Source of the DNA: Streptacidiphilus carbonis
Lineage (GTDB): Bacteria; Actinomycetota; Actinomycetes; Streptomycetales; Streptomycetaceae
DNA length: 58,937 nt
Reading direction: 5' to 3'
Assembly (NCBI RefSeq): GCF_000787775.1
Contig: NZ_BBPM01000007.1
Span: 1 to 58,937, forward strand
The notes beneath the pieces are model-generated. The model was not told where the DNA came from and searched no databases. It saw only the letters and a list, made by a program, of their open reading frames with translations. Below are positions 18,149 to 26,849 of this stretch, piece after piece. Made by a program: the position numbers and the translations under genes. How positions within the stretch are numbered: position 1 is the stretch's first letter; each line of letters opens with the position of its first letter.

Positions 18149-18700
18149 ATGGCGCCCGAACCCTCCACACCGAGCAACCGGCTCGTCCAGGCCTGGCGCG
18201 ATCTGGAAATCCCGGCAGGACTGTATGTCGAACTGCTGGACGGCGAGCTCGTCATGCAGGCGAACCCCGGATCGATCCACGACCTCCCCGGGCGTGCCTT
18301 CGTCCGCCGGACGCCGGAGCCGTTCGCCGCCTGGTCCGAGCGCGGTGTCTTCCTGGCCGACGACTACCGTCCCAGGGCCGACGCCGTCGTGGTGAGGGCC
18401 GAGGACACCCCGCTGACCATGGATGACTGGCCGTCCCAGATCCTGCTCGCTGTCGTCGAAACGGTCTCCACGACCCGGGCGGCGATCAAGCGCGACTGGG
18501 AGGACAAGCGGCTCGCCTACGCGGCGGCCGGCATCCCGGTGTACGTGATCGTCGACCCCAACGACGCGGGCTGGCATGTCCTGGAGCTGGACGGCAGCCG
18601 CTATGTCGAGACCACGCAGGGCGTCTTCGGGCAGCCGCTGAGAATGCCGGACCCCATGGACTTCACCATCGACACCCACGGCTGGCACCCCTACGCCTGA
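18149..18700 (+). CDS. Uma2-family (DUF820) PD-(D/E)XK nuclease-like protein
   Basis: A 183-aa protein of the Uma2 fold, abundant in streptomycetes. Family features: YVELLDGELVMQANPGSIHD near the N-terminus, the Asp of PRADAVVV, the Glu of LLAVVETVSTT, then the DK of DWEDKRLAYAAAGIPVYVIVD. These give the D...E...K pattern of the PD-(D/E)XK core, though the ETVS segment replaces the more usual EVxSPST. The nuclease activity of Uma2 proteins is unproven and they are often found as lone genes. No partner toxin or transposase lies next to it. Confidence 0.85.
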   Translation: MAPEPSTPSNRLVQAWRDLEIPAGLYVELLDGELVMQANPGSIHDLPGRAFVRRTPEPFAAWSERGVFLADDYRPRADAVVVRAEDTPLTMDDWPSQILLAVVETVSTTRAAIKRDWEDKRLAYAAAGIPVYVIVDPNDAGWHVLELDGSRYVETTQGVFGQPLRMPDPMDFTIDTHGWHPYA

Positions 18701-18748
18701 GCGGTAAATCGTTGGCCCGGCCCGTGTCAGCCCGGGCAAGCTCGTCGT

Positions 18749-19399
18749 ATGAACGTACTGCTGGCCGGTGTTGTCGGCTCGACCGCCTACGGGCTCGCGC
18801 ACGAGGGCTCGGACGTCGATGTGCTCGGGATGTTCGCGGCGCCCACCGTGGAGCTGTTCGGGCTGCACGGTCCGCAGGAGTCGGTGGTGAGGACCAACCC
18901 GGACAGCACCTTCCACGAGGCGCGCAAGGCGGTGCGGCTGATCCTGAGCAGCAATCCGACCGCGAGCGAGATCCTCTGGCTGGACCGGTACGACACCCGC
19001 ACCGCGCTCGGCGACGAGCTGATCGCGCTGCGCGGGTCGCTGCTGTCGGAGCGCGGGGTGCGCAACGCCTATCTCGGCTACGCCACCCAGCAGTTCCGCA
19101 AGCTGCTGACCCGCGACCCCGCGCAGCACGCCCGGGCCGCAAAGCACGCCCGCCATCTGGTGCGGCTGCTGCGGCAGGCGGAGGAGCTGCACACCACCGG
19201 GCAGCTCACGGTCCGCCTGTCCGACCCGGACGAGGTGCGGCGGCTGGGCGAGTGGATCGCCGAGCAGCCGGAGCGCGCCCAGCCGCTACTGGCCCGTGCA
19301 GAGTCGGTGCTGGACGGCCCGGGGGTGCTGCCGGTCGCGCCGGACGAGGCCGCCGCCGATGCCTGGCTGCGCCGGGTCCGGCGTGCCTTCTACGCGTGA
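18749..19399 (+). CDS. Nucleotidyltransferase-fold protein
   Basis: A 216-aa protein with the nucleotidyltransferase signature right at the N-terminus: GVVGSTAYGLAHEGSDVDVLGMF (GS followed by DxD). It belongs to the stand-alone nucleotidyltransferase group (PF10127-like) rather than the short MNT antitoxin type, since a long helical C-terminal region follows (KHARHLVRLLRQAEELHTTGQLTV). The target is unknown. There is no HEPN partner next to it. Its stop codon lies within the putative iron box of the following VIT gene. Confidence 0.8.
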   Translation: MNVLLAGVVGSTAYGLAHEGSDVDVLGMFAAPTVELFGLHGPQESVVRTNPDSTFHEARKAVRLILSSNPTASEILWLDRYDTRTALGDELIALRGSLLSERGVRNAYLGYATQQFRKLLTRDPAQHARAAKHARHLVRLLRQAEELHTTGQLTVRLSDPDEVRRLGEWIAEQPERAQPLLARAESVLDGPGVLPVAPDEAAADAWLRRVRRAFYA

Positions 19400-19416
19400 A
19401 GGCAAGGCTGACCTTG
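19398..19416 (+). promoter_or_regulatory. Iron-box-like (DmdR/IdeR) operator upstream of VIT gene
   Basis: GAAGGCAAGGCTGACCTTG agrees at 14 of 19 positions with the DtxR/IdeR consensus TWAGGTTAGSCTAACCTWA. Its core is a perfect inverted repeat, GCAAGG-ctga-CCTTGC (19402-19417). It lies about 70-90 bp before the start of a predicted Fe/Mn transporter and overlaps the preceding stop codon. Confidence 0.45.
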
Positions 19417-19481
19417 CAGGTCAGAGGTGCGGTAAGGCAGTACTTCCTTACTGGAACAAAACTTGGACACAGTCTAGTTTT
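19408..19481 (+). promoter_or_regulatory. Three further dyads and a likely leaderless promoter before VIT gene
   Basis: CTGACC-ttgca-GGTCAG (19408-19424), GTAAGG-N8-CCTTAC (19432-19451) and AAAACT-N12-AGTTTT (19458-19481) are all perfect inverted repeats. TAGTTT at 19475-19480 is a good -10 element 8 nt before the GTG start, which would give a leaderless mRNA. The last dyad overlaps this -10 element. Confidence 0.45.
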
Positions 19482-19487
19482 AGTGAC

Positions 19488-20261
19488 GTGACCAGTACCG
19501 CAGCAGCTCCCCACGCCCAAGGCGGCTCCGCCGCCGTCCCTTCTGCCGAGTCCATAGCCGCCACCGCCGAGGCGTACGCGCACACCCACCGCGACGTCAA
19601 CGGCGGCTGGTTGCGTCCGGCCGTGTTCGGGGCGATGGACGGACTGGTGTCCAACTTCGCGCTGATGGCCGGTGTGGTCGGCGGCAATGTGGGCCACCAG
19701 GCGATCGTGCTCACCGGCCTGGCGGGGCTGGCGGCCGGCGCCTTCTCCATGGCGGCTGGGGAGTACACCTCGGTGGCCTCGCAGCGCGAGCTGGTCCAGG
19801 CCGAGCTGGAGATCGAGCGGTTGGAGCTGCGCCGCAACCCCAACGAGGAGCTGGCCGAGCTGGCGCAGCTCTACGTGGAGCGCGGGGTGGAGCCCAAGCT
19901 GGCCTTCGAGGTCGCCCAGCAGCTGACCGCCGACCCGGAGAAGGCCCTGGAGGTGCACGCCCGCGAGGAGCTGGGCATCGACCCGGACGACCTGCCGTCG
20001 CCGCTGGTCGCCGCTGCCTCCTCGTTCGCGGCCTTCTCCGTCGGGGCGCTGCTGCCGCTGCTGCCCTACCTGCTGGGCGCGACCAGCCTGCTCCCGGCGC
20101 TCGGACTGGCCATGGCCGGGCTCTTCGGCTGCGGCGCCGTGGTCAGCAAGGTGACCGCGCGCAGCTGGTGGTTCAGCGGGCTGCGGCAGCTCGCCCTGGG
20201 CACCGCGGCGGCCGGGATCACCTTCGCCCTGGGCCACCTGATCGGGGCGCACGTCGGCTGA
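19488..20261 (+). CDS. VIT1/CCC1-family Fe/Mn transporter
   Basis: A 257-aa protein from GTG 19488. Family core: HRDVNGGWLRPAVFGAMDGLVSNFALMAG (helix 1 with the substrate Asp) and the AAGAFSMAAGEYTSVASQREL helix. A cytoplasmic Glu-rich metal-binding region (residues about 95-165: QAELEIERLELRRNPNEELAEL and following) comes next, then three more membrane helices. VIT proteins move Fe(II) or Mn(II) across membranes, usually out of the cytosol. The dense set of operator-like dyads upstream, one resembling an iron box, fits metal-responsive control. It is followed by a 337-bp intergenic region leading to gltB. Confidence 0.9.
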   Translation: MTSTAAAPHAQGGSAAVPSAESIAATAEAYAHTHRDVNGGWLRPAVFGAMDGLVSNFALMAGVVGGNVGHQAIVLTGLAGLAAGAFSMAAGEYTSVASQRELVQAELEIERLELRRNPNEELAELAQLYVERGVEPKLAFEVAQQLTADPEKALEVHAREELGIDPDDLPSPLVAAASSFAAFSVGALLPLLPYLLGATSLLPALGLAMAGLFGCGAVVSKVTARSWWFSGLRQLALGTAAAGITFALGHLIGAHVG

Positions 20262-20456
20262 CCTGCGGGGGTCTGCCCAGGGCCGCAGCAGGTCCGGGTG
20301 GTGTTACTCACACCATGCGGACGCATGAACCCTCTGTTTCGCACGCCTGTCGTTCGGGCACACTTGCGAGGACGTCCGAGCTCTCCCCACCCCACGAGAT
20401 CCGGGCGGTTCCGGTATCGCCGCGCATGCCACACCTCTGGCCTGACCTGCTGCGTT

Positions 20457-20491
20457 GTCCACATCGTGGACTCAAGAATCCACTTTGTGGA
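20457..20491 (+). promoter_or_regulatory. Paired TCCAC/GTGGA operator-like dyads upstream of gltB
   Basis: GTCCAC-atc-GTGGAC (20457-20471) and TCCAC-ttt-GTGGA (20479-20491) have centres 21 bp apart, two helical turns, as expected for cooperative binding by a dimeric regulator. The rest of the 337-bp gap (20262-20456) holds nothing I can assign. Confidence 0.5.
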
Positions 20492-20505
20492 ATCCATTGC
20501 ATCAT

Positions 20506-20521
20506 GTAACCTGCACGAAAT
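20506..20521 (+). promoter_or_regulatory. GlnR-box-like site upstream of gltB
   Basis: GTAAC-ctgcac-GAAAT matches the actinomycete GlnR half-unit pattern gTnAc-N6-GaAAc except for the last base. It lies 78 bp before the gltB start. A second unit in register is not visible. Confidence 0.45.
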
Positions 20522-20598
20522 CGCAGAGGGCCAGCGTCGTCCCGGATGCGCATGTGAATTGTGACCATGCCGAACACGACGACACGACGGGAGAGCCG

Positions 20599-23500
20599 AT
20601 GCTGTCTGCGTCCCCGCAGAATTCCCCCAAGCCCTACTGGGCTCTGGCGGACGCGCGCCCCGCTCAGCAGGGCCTGTACGACCCCAGCAATGAGCATGAC
20701 GCCTGCGGCGTCGGCTTTGTGGCGACGCTCACCGGCAAGGCCGAGCACCGCATCGTCGAGCAGGCACTCACGGTTCTGCGCAATCTCGAACACCGCGGCG
20801 CGACCGGTGCCGAGCCCGACTCCGGCGACGGCGCGGGCATCCTCACCCAGGTCCCGGACGCGTTCCTGCGCGGCAAGGTCGCGTTCGAGCTCCCCGCCGC
20901 CGGCTCCTACGCGGTCGGCATCGCCTTCCTCCCCGACGCGGACGAGGCCGAGGCCGCCGCCGTCTCGACCATCGAGACGGTCGCCGCCGAGGAGGGCCTC
21001 ACCGTCCTGGGCTGGCGCGACGTCCCGGTCACCCCCGACCTGCTGGGCGTCACCGCCCGCTCGGTCATGCCCCGCTTCCGCCAGCTCTTCGTCGCCGACG
21101 CCACCGGCGGCGCCGACGCCCGGAGCGGCCTGGAGCTGGACCGCATCGCGTTCGTGCTGCGCAAGCGCGCCGAGCGCGAGGCCGGCGTCTACTTCCCCTC
21201 CCTGTCGGCGCGCACCCTGGTCTACAAGGGCATGCTCACCACCGGCCAGCTGGAGCCGTTCTTCCCCGACCTCTCGGACCGCAGCTTCGCGTCCGCGATC
21301 GGCCTGGTGCACTCGCGCTTCTCCACCAACACCTTCCCGAGCTGGCCGCTGGCCCACCCGTACCGGTTCATCGCCCACAACGGCGAGATCAACACCGTCA
21401 AGGGCAACCGCAACTGGATGACGGCGCGCGAGTCCCAGCTCGCCACCGACCTGTTCCCGGACAGCCGGACCGGCCAGGGCCTGGACCGGATCTTCCCGAT
21501 CTGCACCCCGGACCACTCCGACACCGCGTCCTTCGACGAGGTGCTGGAACTGCTGCACCTGGGCGGACGCTCGCTGCCGCACTCGGTGCTGATGATGATC
21601 CCGGAGGCGTGGGAGAACCACGCCACCATGGACGCCCAGCGCCGCGCCTTCTACCAGTTCCACTCCAACCTGATGGAGCCCTGGGACGGCCCGGCCTGCG
21701 TCACCTTCTCCGACGGCACCCAGATCGGCGCCGTGCTGGACCGCAACGGCCTGCGCCCGGCCCGCTACTGGATCACCGAGGACGGCCTGGTCGTGCTCGC
21801 CTCCGAGGTCGGTGTGCTGGACATCCCGCAGGACCAGGTGGTCCGCAAGGGCCGGCTGCAGCCCGGCAAGATGTTCCTGGTCGACACGGCCGCCGGCCGG
21901 ATCGTCGAGGACGAGGAGATCAAGGCCGAGCTGGCCGCCGAGCACCCGTACCAGGAGTGGCTGCACGCCGGCTCGATCACCCTGGACGCGCTGCCCGAGC
22001 GCGAGCACATCGCGCACACCCACGCCTCGGTGACGCGCCGTCAGCAGACCTTCGGCTACACCGAGGAAGAACTCCGGGTCATCCTCGCGCCGATGGCCAA
22101 GACCGGCGGCGAGCCGCTCGGCTCGATGGGCACCGACTCGCCCATCGCCGCGCTCTCCGACAAGCCCCGGCTGCTGTTCGACTACTTCACCCAGCTGTTC
22201 GCGCAGGTCACCAACCCGCCGCTGGACGCCATCCGGGAGGAGCTGGTCACCTCGCTGTCCAGCAACCTCGGCCCCGAGGGCAACCTGCTGCACGCCGAGG
22301 CGGCCTCCTGCCGCTCCGTCACCATCCCCTTCCCGGTGATCGACAACGACGAGCTGGCCAAGCTCGTCCACATCAACGCCGACGGCGACCTGCCCGGCCT
22401 CAAGGCGGTCACCCTCTCCGGCCTCTACAAGGTCTCCGGCGGCGGCCCCGCCCTCGCCGCGCGGCTCACCGAGATCGCCGCCGAGGCCGACGCCGCGATC
22501 GCCGACGGCGCCCGCATCATCGTGCTGTCCGACCGGCACTCCGACGCCGAGCACGCGCCGATCCCCTCGCTGCTGCTCACCGCCGCCGTGCACCACCACC
22601 TGATCCGCACCAAGCAGCGCACCCACGTCGGCCTGATCGTCGAGGCCGGCGACGTGCGCGAGGTGCACCACGTGGCGCTGCTGATCGGCTACGGCGCCGG
22701 GGCGGTCAACCCGTACCTGGCCATGGAGTCGGTCGAGGACATGGCCTCGTTCGGCAACTTCGTCGACGGCGTCGAGCCCGAGAAGGCCATCCGCAACCTG
22801 ATCTACGCGCTCGGCAAGGGCGTCCTCAAGGTGATGTCCAAGATGGGCATCTCCACCGTCGCCTCCTACCGCGGCGCCCAGGTCTTCGAGGCCATCGGCC
22901 TCGCCCAGGAGCTGGTGGACACCTATTTCGCCGGCACCACCACCAAGCTCGGCGGCGTCACCCTGGACCAGATCGCCCAGGAGACCGCCGCCCGGCACGC
23001 CCAGGCCTACCCGGTCTCCGGCATCTCCCCGGCCCACCGCCGGCTGGAGATAGGGGGCGAGTACCAGTGGCGCCGCGAGGGCGAGCCGCACCTGTTCGAC
23101 CCGGAGACGGTGTTCCGGCTCCAGCACTCCACCCGCACCAAGCGCTACGACATCTTCAAGCAGTACACCGGGCGGGTGAACGAGCAGTCCGAGCGGCTGA
23201 TGACGCTGCGCGGACTCTTCAAGTTCAACGGCGAGGGCCGCACCCCGATCTCCATCGACGAGGTCGAGCCGGTCTCCGAGATCGTCAAGCGGTTCTCCAC
23301 CGGCGCCATGTCCTACGGCTCCATCTCCATGGAGGCCCACGAGACCCTGGCCGTCGCCATGAACAGCATCGGCGGCAAGTCCAACACCGGTGAGGGCGGC
23401 GAGGACCCCGAGCGCCTCTACGACCCGCAGCGGCGCTCGGCGATCAAGCAGGTCGCCTCCGGCCGCTTCGGCGTCACCAGCGAGTACCTGGTCAACGCGG

Positions 23501-25209
23501 ACGACATCCAGATCAAGATGGCCCAGGGCGCCAAGCCCGGCGAGGGCGGCCAGCTGCCGGGCCACAAGGTCTACCCCTGGGTCGCCCGCACCCGGCACTC
23601 CACCCCCGGCGTGGGCCTGATCTCCCCGCCGCCGCACCACGACATCTACTCCATCGAGGACCTCGCCCAGCTGATCCACGACCTCAAGAACGCCAACCCG
23701 GCCGCCCGCATCCATGTGAAGCTGGTCTCCGAGGTCGGCGTCGGCACGGTCGCGGCCGGCGTCAGCAAGGCCCACGCGGACGTCGTGCTGGTCTCCGGCC
23801 ACGACGGCGGCACCGGCGCCTCCCCGCTCACCTCGCTCAAGCACGCGGGCGGCCCCTGGGAGCTCGGCCTCGCCGAGACCCAGCAGACGCTGCTGCTCAA
23901 CGGCCTGCGCGACCGCATCGTGGTGCAGACCGACGGCCAGCTGAAGACCGGCCGGGACGTGGTCGTCGCCGCGCTGCTGGGCGCCGAGGAGTTCGGTTTC
24001 GCCACCGCGCCCCTGGTCGTCTCCGGCTGCATCATGATGCGCGTCTGCCACCTGGACACCTGCCCGGTCGGCGTCGCCACCCAGAACCCGGTGCTGCGCG
24101 AGCGCTTCAGCGGCAAGCCCGAGTTCGTGGTGAACTTCTTCGAGTTCATCGCCGAGGAGGTCCGTGAGATCCTCGCCGAGCTGGGCTTCCGCACCATCGA
24201 GGAGGCCGTCGGCCACGCCGAGCTGATCGACGCCACCAAGGCCGTCGACCACTGGAAGGCCAACGGGCTGGACATAGCGCCGCTGCTGCATGTGCCCGCG
24301 CTGCCCGAGGGCACCGCGCTGCACCGCACCACCGAGCAGGACCACGCCCTGGACAAGGCCCTCGACAACCAGCTCATCGAGCTGGCCGAGCAGGCCCTGC
24401 AGCACGGCGAGGCGGTCCGCGCCCAGGTCCCGATCCGCAACGTCAACCGCACCGTCGGCACCATGCTCGGGCACGAGGTGACCAAGCGGTACAAGAGCGA
24501 GGGCCTGCCCGAGGGCACCATCGACATCACCTTCAACGGCTCGGCCGGACAGTCCTTCGGCGCCTTCGTCCCGCGCGGCATCACGCTGCGTCTTGAGGGC
24601 GACGCCAACGACTACGTCGGCAAGGGCCTGTCCGGCGGCGTCGTGATCGTCCGCCCGGCCCGGGACGCCGCCGCCATCGGCGCCGACGCCCAGGCCCACG
24701 TCATCGCCGGAAACACCATCGGCTACGGCGCCACCGCGGGCCGGATCCACCTGCGCGGCAAGGCCGGCGAGCGCTTCGCCGTCCGCAACTCCGGCGCTAC
24801 CCTGGTCGTCGAGGGCGTGGGCGACCACGGCCTGGAGTACATGACCGGCGGACGGGTCGTCATCCTCGGCGAGACCGGGCGCAACCTCGCAGCCGGCATG
24901 TCCGGCGGCATCGCCTACGTCCTGGACATGCGACCCAACAACGTCAACACCGGCATGGTGGGCATCGAGGCCCCCGACGCGTCGGACCGCGAATGGCTGC
25001 GGGAGACCGTCCAGCAGCACTACGAGGAGACCGGCTCCACCGTGGCCGCCGAACTCCTCGCCGACTGGGGCAGCGGCGTCTCCCGCTTCTCCAAGATCAT
25101 GCCCCGTGACTACAAGGCCGTGCTCGCCGCCAAGGACGCCGCCGAGCGAGACGGGCTCTCCGAGTCCGCGACCACCGCGAAGATGATGGAGGCTGCCAAC
25201 CGTGGCTGA
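20599..25209 (+). CDS. gltB: Glutamate synthase large subunit
   Basis: A 1536-aa subunit that, with GltD, makes two glutamates from glutamine and 2-oxoglutarate. The start at 20599 ([14 protein letters not shown]) is supported by GGGAGAG just upstream; the 48 residues before it in the open frame look non-coding. C36 in [12 protein letters not shown] is the nucleophile of the class-II amidotransferase and becomes the N-terminus after propeptide removal. FMN/2-oxoglutarate domain: [26 protein letters not shown] and [12 protein letters not shown]. The 3Fe-4S cysteines are in [19 protein letters not shown]. The C-terminal GXGXG helix domain ([12 protein letters not shown] onward) is complete. It overlaps gltD by 8 bp. 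Confidence 0.97.
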   Translation: MLSASPQNSPKPYWALADARPAQQGLYDPSNEHDACGVGFVATLTGKAEHRIVEQALTVLRNLEHRGATGAEPDSGDGAGILTQVPDAFLRGKVAFELPAAGSYAVGIAFLPDADEAEAAAVSTIETVAAEEGLTVLGWRDVPVTPDLLGVTARSVMPRFRQLFVADATGGADARSGLELDRIAFVLRKRAEREAGVYFPSLSARTLVYKGMLTTGQLEPFFPDLSDRSFASAIGLVHSRFSTNTFPSWPLAHPYRFIAHNGEINTVKGNRNWMTARESQLATDLFPDSRTGQGLDRIFPICTPDHSDTASFDEVLELLHLGGRSLPHSVLMMIPEAWENHATMDAQRRAFYQFHSNLMEPWDGPACVTFSDGTQIGAVLDRNGLRPARYWITEDGLVVLASEVGVLDIPQDQVVRKGRLQPGKMFLVDTAAGRIVEDEEIKAELAAEHPYQEWLHAGSITLDALPEREHIAHTHASVTRRQQTFGYTEEELRVILAPMAKTGGEPLGSMGTDSPIAALSDKPRLLFDYFTQLFAQVTNPPLDAIREELVTSLSSNLGPEGNLLHAEAASCRSVTIPFPVIDNDELAKLVHINADGDLPGLKAVTLSGLYKVSGGGPALAARLTEIAAEADAAIADGARIIVLSDRHSDAEHAPIPSLLLTAAVHHHLIRTKQRTHVGLIVEAGDVREVHHVALLIGYGAGAVNPYLAMESVEDMASFGNFVDGVEPEKAIRNLIYALGKGVLKVMSKMGISTVASYRGAQVFEAIGLAQELVDTYFAGTTTKLGGVTLDQIAQETAARHAQAYPVSGISPAHRRLEIGGEYQWRREGEPHLFDPETVFRLQHSTRTKRYDIFKQYTGRVNEQSERLMTLRGLFKFNGEGRTPISIDEVEPVSEIVKRFSTGAMSYGSISMEAHETLAVAMNSIGGKSNTGEGGEDPERLYDPQRRSAIKQVASGRFGVTSEYLVNADDIQIKMAQGAKPGEGGQLPGHKVYPWVARTRHSTPGVGLISPPPHHDIYSIEDLAQLIHDLKNANPAARIHVKLVSEVGVGTVAAGVSKAHADVVLVSGHDGGTGASPLTSLKHAGGPWELGLAETQQTLLLNGLRDRIVVQTDGQLKTGRDVVVAALLGAEEFGFATAPLVVSGCIMMRVCHLDTCPVGVATQNPVLRERFSGKPEFVVNFFEFIAEEVREILAELGFRTIEEAVGHAELIDATKAVDHWKANGLDIAPLLHVPALPEGTALHRTTEQDHALDKALDNQLIELAEQALQHGEAVRAQVPIRNVNRTVGTMLGHEVTKRYKSEGLPEGTIDITFNGSAGQSFGAFVPRGITLRLEGDANDYVGKGLSGGVVIVRPARDAAAIGADAQAHVIAGNTIGYGATAGRIHLRGKAGERFAVRNSGATLVVEGVGDHGLEYMTGGRVVILGETGRNLAAGMSGGIAYVLDMRPNNVNTGMVGIEAPDASDREWLRETVQQHYEETGSTVAAELLADWGSGVSRFSKIMPRDYKAVLAAKDAAERDGLSESATTAKMMEAANRG

Positions 25210-26665
25210 CCCCAAGGGCTTCCTCACCACGCCCAAGCAACTCGCCGAGCGCCGCCCCGTCGACGTCCGCATCAAGGACTGGAACGAGGTCTACGTCGAA
25301 CGCAGCCTCCTGCCCGTCATCACCAAGCAGGCCGGCCGCTGCATGGACTGCGGCATCCCGTTCTGCCACAACGGCTGCCCGCTGGGGAACCTCATCCCCG
25401 AGTGGAACGACCTGGCCTACCGGGACGACTGGAACGGCGCCATCGAGCGCCTGCACGCGACCAACAACTTCCCGGAGTTCACCGGGCGGCTGTGCCCCGC
25501 GCCCTGCGAGTCGGCCTGCGTCCTGGGCATCAACCAGGACCCGGTGACCATCAAGAACGTCGAGGTCACCATCATCGACAAGGCGTGGGACAACGGCGGC
25601 GTCGCCCCGCAGCCGCCCGAGCGCCTCTCCGGCAAGACCGTCGCCGTCATCGGCTCGGGGCCGGCCGGACTGGCCGCCGCCCAGCAGCTCACCCGGGCCG
25701 GCCACACCGTGGTCGTGTACGAGCGCGCGGACCGCATCGGCGGCCTGCTGCGCTACGGCATCCCCGAGTTCAAGATGGAGAAGCGGCACGTCAACCGGCG
25801 GGTCGAGCAGATGCGCGCCGAAGGCACCCGGTTCCGCACCGGCGTCGAGGTCGGCGTCGACATCACCGGCCGCCAGCTGCGTGAGCGCTTCGACGCGGTC
25901 GTGGTCGCCGCCGGCGCCACCACCGCCCGCGACCTGCCGGTCCCCGGCCGCGAGCTCAAGGGCATCCACCAGGCGATGGAGTACCTGCCGCTGTCCAACA
26001 AGGTGCAGGAGGGCGACTACGTCGACTCCCCGATCAGCGCCAAGGGCAAGCACGTCATCGTCATCGGCGGCGGCGACACCGGCGCGGACTGCCTCGGCAC
26101 CGCGCTGCGCCAGGGCGCGGCCTCGGTCACTCAGCTGGAGATCATGCCCCGCCCCAGCGACGACCGCCCGGCCCACCAGCCCTGGCCGACCATGCCGATG
26201 ACCTACAAGGTCACCTCGGCCCACGAGGAGGGCGGCGACCGCGTCTACGCGGTCAACACCACCCGCTTCACCGGCGACGAGGACGGCAACGTCCAGGAAC
26301 TGCACCTGGTCGAGGTCGAGTTCAAGGCCGGGAAGTTCGAGCCGGTCCCCGGCACCGAGCGCGCCATCCCGGCCCAGCTGGTCACCCTCGCCATGGGCTT
26401 CACCGGCACCGACGTCCAGAACGGCCTGGTCGAGCAGCTCGGCGTCGACCTGGACGCCCGCGGCAACGTCGACCGGGACGGGAAGTTCGCCACCAACGTG
26501 GACGGCGTCTTCGTGGCCGGCGACGCCGGCCGCGGCCAGTCGCTGATCGTCTGGGCCATCGCCGAGGGCCGCTCGGCCGCCAAGGCGGTCGACAGCTACC
26601 TGTCCGGCCGCCCCTCGACCCTGCCGGCCCCGATCCGTCCCACGGACCGCCCGGTCACCGTCTGA
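25202..26665 (+). CDS. gltD: Glutamate synthase small subunit
   Basis: A 487-aa subunit that takes electrons from NADPH through FAD and passes them via 4Fe-4S clusters to GltB. The N-terminal cluster cysteines are in [17 protein letters not shown] and [14 protein letters not shown]; the FAD site is [16 protein letters not shown]; the NADPH site is [15 protein letters not shown]; the closing FAD motif is [20 protein letters not shown]. Start GTG 25202 lies inside the end of gltB, so the subunits are translationally coupled. Two successive hairpins follow the stop. Confidence 0.97.
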   Translation: MADPKGFLTTPKQLAERRPVDVRIKDWNEVYVERSLLPVITKQAGRCMDCGIPFCHNGCPLGNLIPEWNDLAYRDDWNGAIERLHATNNFPEFTGRLCPAPCESACVLGINQDPVTIKNVEVTIIDKAWDNGGVAPQPPERLSGKTVAVIGSGPAGLAAAQQLTRAGHTVVVYERADRIGGLLRYGIPEFKMEKRHVNRRVEQMRAEGTRFRTGVEVGVDITGRQLRERFDAVVVAAGATTARDLPVPGRELKGIHQAMEYLPLSNKVQEGDYVDSPISAKGKHVIVIGGGDTGADCLGTALRQGAASVTQLEIMPRPSDDRPAHQPWPTMPMTYKVTSAHEEGGDRVYAVNTTRFTGDEDGNVQELHLVEVEFKAGKFEPVPGTERAIPAQLVTLAMGFTGTDVQNGLVEQLGVDLDARGNVDRDGKFATNVDGVFVAGDAGRGQSLIVWAIAEGRSAAKAVDSYLSGRPSTLPAPIRPTDRPVTV

Positions 26666-26668
26666 CCT

Positions 26669-26696
26669 CCGGGGCGGCTCGTCAGAACCGCCCCGG
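26669..26696 (+). terminator. Terminator hairpin after gltD
   Basis: CCGGGGCGG (26669-26677) pairs perfectly with CCGCCCCGG (26688-26696) across a 10-nt loop, 4 nt after the gltD stop. Confidence 0.7.
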
Positions 26697-26778
26697 TGAT
26701 CCCGGGAGCCACATCCTCCGGGATCCGCACCACCGCGTCCCCGCCAGCGTCGCCGGATCGCACGCGGAGAACAACAAA

Positions 26779-26822
26779 GGCACCTGCCTCTCGTCCCCGA
26801 CCAAGGTTGAGAGGCAGGTGCC
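26779..26822 (-). terminator. Intrinsic terminator of the minus-strand phosphoesterase gene
   Basis: GGCACCTGCCTCTC (26779-26792) and its exact complement (26809-26822) form a 14-bp stem with a 16-nt loop. Read on the minus strand the stem is followed by TTTGTTGTT, a U-rich tract, 28 nt after the phosphoesterase stop. It could also stop gltD read-through. Confidence 0.8.
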
Positions 26823-26849
26823 GCCGTGTTCTGGGCCCTCAGGTCCGGA

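Noticed and set aside
18149-19399. Uma2 plus nucleotidyltransferase as a toxin-antitoxin or defence pair
   Set aside because: They are separated by 48 bp, the nucleotidyltransferase is not the short MNT type and no HEPN partner is present; both families are commonly solitary in streptomycetes.
20308-25275. A 1655-codon open frame antisense to gltB
   Set aside because: It is the GC-rich shadow of gltB: low-complexity Gly/Ala/Val/Asp composition, no domain, and gltB itself is fully conserved in its own frame.
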